Below, one piece after another: positions 49,890-61,848 of a stretch of DNA of 64,000 bases. The DNA lies in the NCBI GenBank assembly GCA_033002965.1, contig JAURVB010014190.1, positions 22,343 to 86,342 on the forward strand, written 5' to 3'. Source of the stretch: Piper betle (lineage: Eukaryota > Streptophyta > Magnoliopsida > Piperales > Piperaceae). The stretch's first letter is position 1. Every line of letters starts with the position of its first letter. The translations under genes and the position numbers were made by a program. The notes beneath the pieces are model-generated. The model was given only the letters and a program-made list of their open reading frames with translations. It was not told the DNA's origin and did not search any database.

Positions 49890-50600
49890 TCACGAAAAAG
49901 AGGAGGATGAACATGGAGTTGGAGGCATCTCTATGCTAACAACATGTCCCTCAAGCATTTCCAAAACCTTGCTCATTGAAGGCCTACTTCCTGGTTCAGT
50001 CTGGATGCACCATAGCCCCCACCAGTACCATCTTCCTAGCAATCTTTTCATCTTCATCACTCACCACATTCTCACGTAAACGCTTATACACCCAGTCTGG
50101 GAAGTAAATTTCACTAATGATTTCTACATGAACATCAATGTTCTCCCTTCCTCCTGCCATCTCCAACATCATCTTCCCATAGCTGTAACCATCACATTTG
50201 TAGGATACACCTTCCAATGTTCCTACAGACCACTTCTGGTGCAATGTGCCCATACGTGCCTCTAGGGGTCAATATAGATACTAAAGTCTCCTGATTAGGA
50301 CATAGCTTGGCCAGTCCAAATTCAGGTATCTTTGGGTAGTAATTATCATCCAATAAGATGTTATGGGGGCTTGATGTCAAAGTGTAGAACGCGCATATGC
50401 TATTCCAAGTGCTATTCTAGCAGCTTTTCCCACCCAATAAATGGATGTGTAGTCTCTTATTTTACATTGGATATGACCTTTTCAAGTGACCCATTTGGCA
50501 TGAATTAATAAGATAGTGCCCTTCTTGGTCCTTCAGAACAAAAGCCAAAGAGGGTGACAATGTTGACAACCTCCTTACAAATTCCTCCTCATTTAAGTTT
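49890..50600 (-). pseudogene. LRK10-like receptor kinase fragment
   Basis: On the minus strand pieces of a Ser/Thr kinase of the LRK10L (rust-resistance kinase Lr10-like) type appear in changing frames. In order they are: EEEFVRR, a GHYLI...NSCQMGHLK block (YEFMPNGSL-like), PHNILLDDNYYPKI with FGLAKLCP, GTYGHIAPEV, YSYGKMMLEMAGGRENIDV, and a tail IARKMVLVG. After a one-base frame change the C-lobe end continues ([16 protein letters not shown] then EMLEGHVVS). The DFG motif is EFG (PEFGLAK), and stops and frameshifts occur near 50440-50380 and 49990. The extracellular domain, membrane helix and N-lobe start are missing. It is a relic, truncated near LTR-like sequence. Confidence 0.8.
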
Positions 50601-50776
50601 ATTGTGGTTACATCACTTAGTACTTTTACCACTAATATGAAATTATTTCCGCAGGTTCACGTTTCAACAATTAAGTTAGAAGGTTTTTCGGTCGACATAG
50701 TTGGCGGGCTTTGTAATGGACTTATTTTTGTGGTTTTACCTTTTTGTGTGCAATAGGGACCACCCTCTTAGTAACA

Positions 50777-50778
<2 letters not shown>

Positions 50779-50813
<35 letters not shown>
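50779..50813. repeat. (AT)n microsatellite
   Basis: A pure AT run of about 33 bases at the edge of the gypsy LTR. Confidence 0.95.
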
Positions 50814-50816
<3 letters not shown>

Positions 50817-50820
50817 CTAT

Positions 50821-50848
50821 TATGCGCTGCCATGCTTGGCAGCGCATA
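50821..50848. repeat. Perfect 11-bp stem hairpin
   Basis: TATGCGCTGCC and GGCAGCGCATA pair across a 6-base loop, directly beside the AT microsatellite. A second short hairpin, GTTGGAT/ATCCAAC, follows at 50870-50887. Confidence 0.8.
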
Positions 50849-52218
50849 GCAGCGCACCTATGGGGGGCGGTTGGATTTCAATCCAACGGCCCCGTTTTTT
50901 TTTCACCCCCTCCTCCCCTGCTTTCCTGCCTTCCTCCTCCCCGCCGCCCTTGCCTAGCCGCTGCTGCTCCCCACCGCAGGTGCCGCCCCATGCTTCCGCC
51001 GCCCTCCCATGACCCCCCCCGCCACTGCTCACTGACACGACCGGTCCCGGCCCCAGCCTCCACCTCCTGCCACGACCACACCATGCCTCCCCTGCCACCG
51101 CCCGCCGCTGCGGCCGTGCTCGCCCCTAGCAGCCGCCCCCTGCCACCTACTCCGCCTCGCCCTCCCAGCTCTCCCCCGCCCCCGAAATTTTCCCCCTGCC
51201 CTGTTTCCCCCCTCGCGGACGTCGTCGTCCCCCTCCCCCGGGCGTCGCCGCCCCTGCCGTTTCCTCCCCTGCGTCACCGTCCCCCCCCCTCGCCCCCCGC
51301 CCTGGGTGGTCAGCGGTGGCGCGATAAAACAGAGCAGGGGAGGAAAGGGGATGACAATTTTGTAATAAAAACCTTACTCGCTCCTGACTCGAGTCAATAT
51401 TACGAAAATAAATTTTAAAAAATAATAAAATAATTTCTTAATAAAAATATGACACGCTCCCGATTCGGGTCAATATTATAAAATAAATTTTTTAAAAATA
51501 AAATAATTTTAAAATAAAAACTTGATTTTCGTAATAAATTATTTTATTTTTTTAAATTTATTTTGTAATATTGACTCTATTCGAGAGATAGTCGTTCTTG
51601 ACTAGAGTCAATATTATAAAATAAAATAAAAACTTGATTTGACTCAGGAGCGAGTCGGGAGTAAATTAAGGCATGTCGGGAGTAAAACTTGACTTGACTC
51701 CCCTAGCCCCTGCCCGGCCGTGTATAGGCATCTACCCACTGGCCCCTGGCGGGAGAAGCAAGGGAGAAACATAGGGCAAAACGGGGGGTAGTAATTTCTT
51801 AATAAAAATTTGACCCGATCTCGACTCGAGTCAATAGTGTGAAATAAATTCTTTTTAAAAAATAAATTAATTTCATAATAAAAACTTTAGTGGGTCTCGA
51901 TTTGAGTCAATAGTATGAAATAAATTTTTCAAAAAAAATTTGCTATCTAATGCGATCTATGCATTATTCGACTTGAAAATAATTCTGCGATCAAATATAT
52001 AAAAAAATAAGTCACATACAGTCATATACTTTGATAACTCATTTCTTATATTTTTTTGACATTATCATCATATACTCGGGTACACTTGACCCTCGTTACT
52101 CATAACGCACAGCCGACATTGGTTAAGTACATGTGTCATGAAATTGAGTTGACTTGAATCGACGATTGAACCAACTGGTTCACTCATGTAAAACTCTGAC
52201 TCAAGTCATGGGTTTTAC

Positions 52219-55200
52219 AACGTCCCTCCTTAGAGAAATTTTATCCTCAAAATTTTATCCAAGGAGGTTTGAACTCATCAATAATTTGAAACATAAATCT
52301 CAACTATAGTACCTGATCGTGAAGCTGGTTGCTCGATATCTTTGGGTATCTCTTCTTCATCTCATTTCATATTCCCATGTAGATTCTTCAACTCCTTGTC
52401 AAGTCCATTACACTCGTACTAGTAGAACTTTTTTCCTCATAAGTACCTTCACTCGATGATCCACGATCTTGACTACATCTTCTCGATTTGTCAGGTTTGA
52501 TTGTAACTCTATCTCTTTGAAATTGACAATGTGAAGTTGTTTGGATGGTATGGTTTTAGTAACGACACATGGAAGACATCATGCAGAGCCAATAGATGAG
52601 GTGGCAATGTCAGTCTATAAGCCACTGGTCCAATGCGCTCAATCACGTTAAATGGTCTGATATATCGCGTACTAAGTTTCCCATGCATCCCAAACCTCAT
52701 GTTTCTCTTAGTCGGAGAGACCTTCAGGAAAACACGATCTTCTAATGCGAAATGAACCTCACGTCTGAGCTAATCGGCATAACTTTTTGTCTATCCTAGT
52801 TGACCTCATTCTCTCCCTAGTCTGCATCACTATCACTTGTGTCTATTCAATCATCTCTGGCCCAACTACCACTCATTCACTACCCTGTACCCAACATACT
52901 GGGGATCGACGTAGTCCACTATAAAGTGCTTCAAATTGTGTCATTCCAATTGTGGCCTTATAACTATTATTGTAGGAGAATTCTACTAGAGGTAGATGTT
53001 TTCCCCAACTTCCTCTGAAGTCTAAAATGCATGGTTGGAGCAAATCCTTTAGTATCTTTATGGTTCTCTTAGTCTGCCCATTTGTCTGAGGATGAAAGGT
53101 TATGCTAAATCTCGACTTGGTGCCCATAGCTACCTGGAAAGCCTTCCAAAATTGGGATATAAATATCGGATCCCTATCTTATATGATCTCCTATGGAACT
53201 CCATGTAATTGTACTATCTGATTTTTGTACAACGTGGCTAAAGTGGTCAGTGGGTAATCAATCCTGATTTGTATGAAGTGCGCACTCATTATGAGTCGAT
53301 CTACTATGAACTATATAACATCCTTCTATTGGCAAGCGGGTCCTAGACAAACCAACTATAAGGTCGTACGTTATGCTTTCCTACTTCCACTTTGGGGTTT
53401 TAATGGTTGTAGTGTTCCACCTGGATGTACATGCTCAACTTTCACTTCCTGGCACACCAAATATTTGGTGATTGTGTCATACACTTCTCTCTTCATTCCT
53501 GGCCACCAATAAGTTTGTTGGACATCATGGAACATCTTCACTCCACTTGGATGCACTGCGCAACGTTAAGTGTGAACCTGTGAAGAATCATACTTCGAAG
53601 TCCAGGATACTCTAGAACATCTGACACAAATAGTTGACCTCTCAGTCTAACTAATCCATCTGCATCTTTGGCTAAGTTCTTGTGTGTTCCCTGTTTTAAC
53701 CACTGACTCAATTGTTTGTTTTTTCCTGTGTAACCTTGATCTGTTTAAGTACACCTGGTTGAATGGTCAGTCGTTCCATTATTCCTACCAACTGTTTCTG
53801 GCCTATAGCATGCTGAGTCACTGCACTGCTACCAATCCTATTAAGCCTCAAACTAGCTTCCTGTTCATAGCATTTACTACCACATTCGCTTTTCCCTCTT
53901 GGTACGCTATGTCGATCTCATAGTTTGATAACAACTTTAGCCATCTTCTTTGTCTGTTGTTCAATTCCTTTTACTTGATGATGTATTTCAAACTCTGGTG
54001 ATCAGTCAAGAGTCTGAAAGATGTTCCATGCAAATACTGTCTCTATATTTTGAGAGCGAATATGATTGTTGCAAGCTCTAGGTCGTGTGTAGGATAGTTA
54101 CGTTCATGCCCCTTGAGCTGACGAGATGCATAAGCTATAACCTTATCCTTCTACATCAAAACATAACCTAAACCAACTCCTAAGGATCTGTGTAGACTAC
54201 AAAATTTTTGTGCCCTTATGGCAATGTGAGGATAGGCGTCGAAGTCAACTTCTCCCTCATTATCCTGAAACTCTGAAACTCTGCTCATATTCATCTTTTC
54301 ATCTGAATCATTTCTCCTTCTTAGTCAGTCATATAAGAGGAGTTTCTATAGAAGAGAAATTCTATATAAACCATCTGTAGTATCCAGCTAGGCCTAAAAA
54401 CTCTGAACCTCTACTAGTGTCTTTGAATGTTCCCACTGTACTACGGCTTCTATCTTGGCTAGATTTATTGAGATACATGCTGCTAAGATGATATAACCAA
54501 GAAATTCACCTCTGAAAGTCAAACAACACTTGAAAAACTTTCTATACAACCTGTGCAATCTCAGTGTTTGCAACACAATCCTCAGATGCTGCTTATACTC
54601 TTCCATGGACATAGATATACTAATATGTCATCTACAAAAATGATCACAAATTGGTCCAAATGTGGATTGAACACTCTATTCATCAAGTCTACAAATATTG
54701 TTAGAGTATTGGTCAATTCAAAAGGTATGACCAAAAACTCGTAATGGTCATATCTGGTCTTGAATGCAGTTTTTGAGATGTTCTCTACTGTACTCTTCAA
54801 TTGGTAGTATCCTGACCACAAATCGATCTTTGAGAAGATGACTGTTGAGCTCAACAGGTCGAATAGATCATCAATGTGAGGTAAAGGGTATTTGTTCTTA
54901 ATAGTTGCATGGTTTAGCATCATGTAATCGATGCATAAATGCATGCTTCCATCCTTCTTCCTCATAAATAGCACTGGTGCACCCCATGGAGAGACACTCG
55001 GTCTGATGAACCTTTGATCCAACAGTGTCTGTAACTATTTATTGAGTTCCTTGAGCTCAAAAGGTGCCATTTTGTACAAAGCTCTAGAGATAGGTGTTGT
55101 TCTTGACATCATCTCTATGGCGAGATCTACTTCTTAGTCTAGCAGCAATCCATTAATCTCATCTAAAACTACATCAATAAATTCTCTGACCACTAGAATC

Positions 55201-56650
55201 TATTCAATATTCAGTCTATCCCCTAAACTACTCTTCTAATGCTGTCATTATTAGTTCACTGCTTCGGTTTAACTGTCTCACTGTATTCGGATATGATATG
55301 CATCCATGTTCTTTATCTCTACCCTGACCATAGAAGAAAAAGAGGCCCCTTTTGTGGTTGAAAGTTGTCGTCTTTATTTGGCAAACTATTATGACTTCCA
55401 TTCAGTTCATTCCAAATATCACATCAAATTTTTGTGGCTTGAACAATATTAGATCAAATACAAGTTGTTATTGTCGAATCTTAATAGGGACATTACAGAC
55501 ACATTCACCCATAGCTATAGCACTATCGGCGAGAATAGACACTAATATTGAATGTCCTAATTCTTCTATCTTATCTCTCATTATGCTTGTGTGTGTGTGT
55601 ATGAAATAAAGGAATGTGTGTAGCTAGAATTGAATAAAACTCATGCAAGTACAAAGCCTACTGAAAGCACACCTGTCACTGATGTCGTGTCCTCAAGTGC
55701 CTCTACCACTTTAGCTAGATATATCCTTACTGGCTACTGTTGTGTTGAGGTAGAAGGTGCTGCTGGTATCACCACATGATTATGATCCCTTTGATCTTGA
55801 GTTGGCGGTTCCTGTTGCCTAGCTCTTTGGTGTTTGGTCTACCCTGCAGCCAAGAAACTTCTCTGGTCCTATCCCCTCTGCTGCTGTCTTGGTGGCTACT
55901 GGTCTCTACCTCTCTGGCCCTGACCTTGGCCCGGTTGACCTCTTTGCTATTGCTGATGCTTAGGAGCTAGAAGGCTAGAAGTGTAAGTCTCTGTTGAGGC
56001 ATTGTGATTGTCAACTATTGGTGTTGGCCTATTGGACAGTTTGTGGCTCTATGCCCTGGTTTACCGCAACTATAGCATGCATTAGTAAATGCTCTGCACT
56101 CACCACTCATTGTCCGGGCTAACCACAATTGTAGCATGAGTTAGTGTCTGCTCTACACTCACCTCCATTACAATGTTTGCAAATATGACAGAGAGGTGGT
56201 CTGTTATCCTGGACCTGGCCATCCATAGCCCTCAAAGCAACTAGAAAATCTGTTCAACGTCTTTGTAGTGCTCCCTACTCTCACGGATATGACATTGGAT
56301 GTTGCTACTCAAATCAAAATATCGGCGAGGTCGAGTAGCAATAACTTGTTCTGCCTCACCTGCAGCTCTTACCATATCGCAAAAAGTGGCAAATTTCCTA
56401 TCAAGACAGGCCATCTGGATCTCATGATGGAGACCCTCATAAAAGCATTCTATTCTCCTTCTTTTACTTGGAACCAAATCCGATGCAAACTTTTCTAGAG
56501 CTCTGAACTTGATCTCATACTGCACCATTGTACCCTATTTCAGTGTCTGAAACTCTCGTTCATTTCTCTTCCTAACATCCGGTGGAAAATACTTCCTATT
56601 AAACTCCGCTTTGAACTCTTCTTATGTGATGTCTTGCAATTGTTGATGGG
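52219..56650 (-). pseudogene. Decayed Ty3/gypsy (chromovirus, Tekay/Del-like) gag-pol
   Basis: Read from high to low coordinates. Gag is at 56640-56241 (EEFKAEFNRKYFPPDVRKR, FYEGLHHEIQM), followed by CCHC zinc knuckles near 56190-56030. Reverse transcriptase is at 55022-54394 ([34 protein letters not shown]). Integrase is at about 53556-52870 (QTYWWPGMKREV, HPQTNGQTKRTI). The C-terminal [11 protein letters not shown] and [12 protein letters not shown] follow at 52700-52510. A degraded chromodomain-like tail (VEESTWE, FEDKISL) runs up to the LTR. The order RT before integrase and the tail identify a Ty3/gypsy chromovirus. Many stops and frameshifts make it inactive, and the start of gag is missing. 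Confidence 0.88.
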
Positions 56651-56945
56651 AAAATGTAGAATTGATCACCGAAAATACTTCATATACATTATTCTGCCTA
56701 AAAATAATTTTACGATCAAATACATAAAAAAATAAGTAGCATATTGTCATATACTCTAGTAATTCATTTCTTATTATGTTTCTGACATTATTATTATATA
56801 TTCGGATACATTTGACCTTCGTCACTTATAACGCACGGCCGGCATCGGTTTAGTACACGAGCTATGAAATTAACTCGACTCGAATAAATAGTTAAATTAA
56901 CCGGTTCATTAATATAAAACTCTAACTCAAGTCATGGGTTTCACA
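56651..56945 (-). mobile_element. Truncated 5' LTR of the Ty3/gypsy element
   Basis: On the minus strand it starts TGTGAAACCCATGACTTGAG at 56945 and matches the first 260 bp of the 3' LTR. It then joins gag directly near 56650. The rest of the LTR, the primer binding site and the gag start are gone, so an internal deletion has removed them. Confidence 0.75.
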
Positions 56946-58780
56946 AGACCTAAAAACTTTATTATTTTTTCTTCTCCCACCTTATACCCCAAAGGCATAG
57001 AGATTCTCAACTAGGATTCAACCGATAACAAGTTACAAAGTTTAAAGGCTCGTAGATTCCTTTCCCTCCACCTAAACTCTATTGTTAAAAAAAAAATAGA
57101 AAAAAAAACTTTGCAGCACCAAAAAGTCTTAAATCAGTAATTACAAACAGAAGCAATTGCTTAAAAGTATTTGTTCAAAGCGACATTATATTAGACATCT
57201 AACAGACGAACGTCAACTTCCAAAAATCATAGGATAATGGAAATAAGTACCAGTTGCTTGACAATCTTCATAAGTGGATTGTCGAGAAAAGTCGAGAGCA
57301 TAGCCTTTTTATGCCATTTCATTTAAATGAGTGTAAAAAGGCGGCGGTTATTGATGGTGGTTGATACTACGTTTGAAGCGTAAAAAGCTTGTTCGAGATA
57401 TACAATGAGGAGACCCTATATTAAGATCATCTTTTGCAAATAAGAGAGTTTATGATTATTAATTATTATCATTGTCCAACATCTATCTCTCTACGTGATG
57501 AGTGGTATCATTAAAGATCTATTTTTACATGGTCTTAAACCCAACTCACATCTCTACACGAGTTGGTTGTGTCTTATATATATTAATTATTAGGGCTATT
57601 TTTTTATATATTGATTATACTCTCAAACAAGCATCTTTTTTTATCAAATTTTATAAGTTAATTATAATATATTATCATCCTCTTCTTTTTATATTATGTA
57701 AGAAGCCGTTATCAATCTGTAACGTCTTTTTACTAATATATATCATATTCAATTAAAATTATACTTAAAATTCAATTAAATTCATTTATTTCATATCAGA
57801 TATTTTATACAAATATTTTCTAAAAACTTATAGTCGTTTTAAAATTATATTAATTATTTAAATATTCTCGTGTATTGCATGACCACATTCAATTTCATTT
57901 TATATTGCTTTTTATATTTTATTATACCTTTTAAAATTTAATGTATTCAAACTATAATTATTCATACTCGAATTAGAATTAGAATTAATCCCACTCAAAT
58001 GATTCACTTTCTCTGAATTTTATATATTTTAAAAATATATCAAAATATTACTCAAACAAATACTATTAATAATATTATTATTAGTCCTATTTTTCAATAT
58101 AGATTGTTGTATATTTTTTCTTTTGCATATTGATTATACTCTCAAATAAGTATCATATATTTTAAATTTTTAAAAATTTTATAAGTTAATTATAATTAAA
58201 TATCACACCACTGTCAAGTGCATCATATCATCTCCTTATAAACATGCAATAATATATCTTAAGATATTTCTCTTTTTAATCGGTAGGCAATTTTGCAAAA
58301 TTAATGTTTCAAAAGGCAGGATTAGCTATGTGACAATTATATTACTTTATTATTTTATTTTACATTTTTGGATTTATTTATAATTTTATTATTCAGTTTT
58401 TCTCTCTTATGCAAAGTGTTCGTCTTCATTTTTCCCTATAATTCCCTTCTTCATTATTAACATTATTGATTTATTTATTCTTAAGATTTTTTTATTCATT
58501 ATTTCATTCTCCTTTATCATTTTTATCTTTTATTATTTACACATCAATTTTTTGGATTTTTACATTTTTATTACTTTCACTTTGGAATTCTATTTTTGTT
58601 TTTCCTCAAAACATGTTTATTTTTCATTGGCGCTTTGCGACATTTTTACTTTTATTTATTTATAATTTAACCCTAACAAAAATTGTTGTATTTTTACCAT
58701 ATATTTTTAAAATTGTGGTATTTTTACCATATACTTTGGAATATACAACATTTTAAGTAGTTATATGGACCTGAAAATAT
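56946..58780. other. AT-rich spacer, no gene seen
   Basis: Very AT-rich sequence with poly-A and TTTATT runs. The ORFs at 57502-57756 and 58466-58756 are low-complexity and match no family. A short direct repeat, GTGGTATTTTTACCATATA-like, occurs near 58685-58735. Confidence 0.5.
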
Positions 58781-60708
58781 AATGAGGCACCCGCAACTAC
58801 AACACATGGTCCTAATCTGAATGTATAATTTTATACGAGTAATAATGCATGCTATGAAATGATTTAATTATATCATGATTTTATATCATGACTTAACCAA
58901 ATAAAAGCATGTAACAAACAAGCATAAATAAAATAAATATTTAAATTCACACAATTATAACATATCCGATGAGATAATTAATTATTCATGTAACAAAATC
59001 AATTAAGTCATACCTTACCATTTTAAATTAATTATTTAAATCACAAGCTAATAATAAAATAATTAATTACTTATTAGCATGTATTTAATTACTAATACAA
59101 ATGTATTTTTCTTGACACGTTAATTATTTAACGAAAGAAATCTTATTAAGATTACTGTACTAGGGATTAAAGATACCATTTAAACTTTTAATTAATATCA
59201 CTTCTTGACACCGAATTAGTGAGTAACAATTACCTACTCTGTTAATAAAAACTTAGGTACACCTTTAATAATTTATTATCCTTTTACCAATTTGGAATAT
59301 TTATCCAGCAATTAACTAAGTCGTCCTATTAATTTATTTTAAATAATTTGTATTATTATAATTCAAAGAGACTACTAATGAAATTATTTTAAATTACTCA
59401 TTTAACAAAGGTTTAAACTTTAATTATTTTACCTCATGCTACTAAGATCTAACGCTTAGACACTTATTATATTATTATATTTTAATAACCCATTTTTCTA
59501 CCATAATCGACTAATTGTCAACATGACCAACTATATAAAACTTGTGCTTAAAGTTAAACTTGAAAAAAATAAGTTTGATATTAACTCTATCATGAATGAC
59601 TTGTTATCAACACTATTAGCAAAATATTTATTTTAGACATGATAAAATATACTAATTTTATCTTATCAACCAATTATAATATAATATTATTTACACTTAA
59701 TTTATTTATTAGCGAGATTTAATAAACAATTATACTCATTGGACTATAAACAGATTAAAGGTTCTAATTAACCCATATGACAACCTTAATCAACCAATTA
59801 TTAAAATAATCAATTTTACCTATTTCGTGCTTAATTTTTAAGTTTTGAATATAGTTTAATAATAATTACATTATAAATAACGTGTTATTAACTAATATTA
59901 CATTGATAGTAAAGATTAAAACTTTACTTCATTAATCACTTATAACTACCTATATTTACTTATAAACTTACAATACATAAATTAATTGTAAATAATAAAT
60001 ATAGTAATATTAAACTATCTATGGATTAATAAGGTTTGTTTAACCTAACTATGATTGTAGGCATAAATTGGCTATTAATTTAATCACCATGGCCACAAAA
60101 TGCAAGGAGCACCGATTATACAACCCACTTAACATCAAGCAATTGGAAATAGGTTATAAGAAAAAAAATTTAAAGAATAAGATCAAATATATAACCAGCA
60201 GCAAACAATAACTATACTTCTATGTGAGTTGGATTAAAAAAATAGTTCGTCATGACTGAATAAAGAAGAACGAAAACAAGGATAGCATGGGGTGAACAAA
60301 CCAAAACTAGGACTCCCATACAATTGACATGAACCCTATATACCAAACAGATGAATATATACCACAAATAAAAAGAAAACAATAGATGTGTGCATGACAA
60401 GAAGAAAGAGAAGGAGAAAGATAAGTACCGCATGAAAAAATAAAGTGAAGGAGAATGTCGTTTGAGAGAAAGAGGAGAAGAGAAGGAACAAAGGCGACAA
60501 CCATGATTTTTTTGTTTTTCTTTATAAAGGAACTACCTCTTGATGTTTTTTACCAAAATCTCAACTCACCCCCGATCCGTAGCCAACTATTAGACTTAGT
60601 TAAAATAGGTCACTGACTCTCCTAGCCACCTAAGTCTACCCATTATGGTTCATACAACCATGACTCAACTTGAAATAAATAAAATCATTAAAATACTGGG
60701 ATTTTACA
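58780..60708 (-). mobile_element. AT-rich LTR, minus orientation, truncated at its 3' end
   Basis: On the minus strand it starts TGTAAAATCCCAGTATTTTA at 60708 and continues through AT-rich sequence homologous in inverted orientation to 2400-2690. Homology stops near 58780, before the terminal ...TTACA seen in the copy at 3604, so the 3' end is missing. A GA-rich block (60380-60490) lies near the promoter-proximal part. Confidence 0.65.
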
Positions 60709-61135
60709 GAGATGGTTGTGGGTAGCCAAAAAATCAATCGGAGGAAGTGTTGAAAAAACCTACATTGAAGTATATAAACATGTTATTCTTTTTTGCCAGC
60801 AGGGTTGTGGACGATGGCAGCCTTTGGTGTTGACATAGGTTGCTGGGAACGAATCAAGGGAGGACAATGGTGGACCCCATAAGACAGTAGCTTTGGTGAG
60901 GTATCTCTGGCAAGGGTGGCTCAACAAGCAATCGGCCACAGCGACGGGAAGGGCACCTTCTCTCACCTGCTCCTGACAGCCTTCTGGTACCTCCTATCCT
61001 CTTCAGGTTGATACCTCCTCTCCTCTCCAGGTTGCTAAGCTCCTGGTCTTCTGCTCCTCTCCTATGCCTCTTGTTAGGATTTTTGTGAAGGGGTGATGGG
61101 CTATTTATGGAGGAAGTGGCTTGGAGGAGGGGTAG
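60709..61135. other. Spacer, no gene seen
   Basis: Moderate GC content with a two-copy TACCTCCT(A/C)TCCTCT(T/C)CAGGTTG repeat near 60990-61033. No recognisable coding sequence. Confidence 0.45.
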
Positions 61136-61140
61136 TTACA

Positions 61141-61737
61141 TGTTGGGTTTGTCCCACATCGGTCGTAAAGGTTGTTGGTGGCTTGTATATAGGCTAATGG
61201 GAAAGCCTTATTCCTTGCGCTAGTTTTTAGATTAAGAAAGACCCGTGACACCTATTGCGAGTTTCCTTTGGTTGTTTAAAGTCCCTTTTGGGGGCCCGAA
61301 GGGCCCAACAGTGGTCTCCGAGCTTAGGTGGGGGCCAATAAGGGCCAACAAAGTGATATCAGAGCCAAGTTCGAGCTAGATTTTGCCTACGCCAATTGTT
61401 GTTATTTCTTTCATGAGTTCCACCTGATAATTTGAAGAGGAGTTTGAGTTTGTCAGGTGGGTGCTGTCTGATTTAAGGGGACTGTGTCAGACGATGATGG
61501 TTTCGGGCCATGCCAATGTGTGAATGAGAGTTGTTGGGTTTGTCTCACATCAGTCGTACAAGTTGTTGGTGGCTTGTATATAGGCTAATAGGAAAGCCTT
61601 ATTCCTGAACTAGCTTTTGGATCAAGAGAGGCCCGTGACACCTATTGCGAGTTTTTTTGTTGTTTAAAGTCTCTTTTGGGGGCCCGAAAGGCTCAACAGT
61701 GGTCTCGGCGCTTAGGTGGGGTCCAAAGGGCCCAACA
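61141..61737 (+). mobile_element. TRIM (terminal-repeat retrotransposon in miniature)
   Basis: LTR 1 is 61141-61350 (210 bp) and LTR 2 is 61532-61737 (206 bp). Both start TGTTGGGTTTGTC and end CCAACA. The primer binding site TGATATCAGAGCC (61354-61366) is one base off the methionine-tRNA type. The internal part is about 180 bp and codes for nothing. The target duplication TTACA is perfect at 61136-61140 and 61738-61742. Such elements move using proteins from other LTR retrotransposons. Confidence 0.93.
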
Positions 61738-61848
61738 TTACATGTTAATCTAGTTGGCGTTGGATAAAGGCCGAAGGAGGTGGTGATGTTGAGAAGATTA
61801 GCTCCGTTTCCTCCTCCCAACTCTATCTGTACGTTCTCACATTTCCCA

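Larger units (their letters stand above)
50640..52218 (-). mobile_element. 3' LTR of a Ty3/gypsy element (approximate left end)
   Basis: On the minus strand it starts TGTAAAACCCATGACTTGAG at 52218, directly after the end of pol, so it is the 3' LTR. Its first 260 bp or so match the LTR piece at 56690-56945. It contains a run of GACTCGAGTC/GAGTCAA modules with AT-rich spacers (51370-51920), a C-rich block (50890-51320), a perfect hairpin and an AT microsatellite. The left boundary could not be fixed. A 35-45 bp patch at about 50616-50660 differs from 3202-3245 only by transitions, so the LTR may reach that point. Confidence 0.65.

Noticed and set aside
50744..51418. 224-residue plus ORF and minus-strand Gly/Arg-rich ORFs
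   Set aside because: The plus ORF starts in an AT microsatellite and continues through C-rich LTR sequence; composition artefact.
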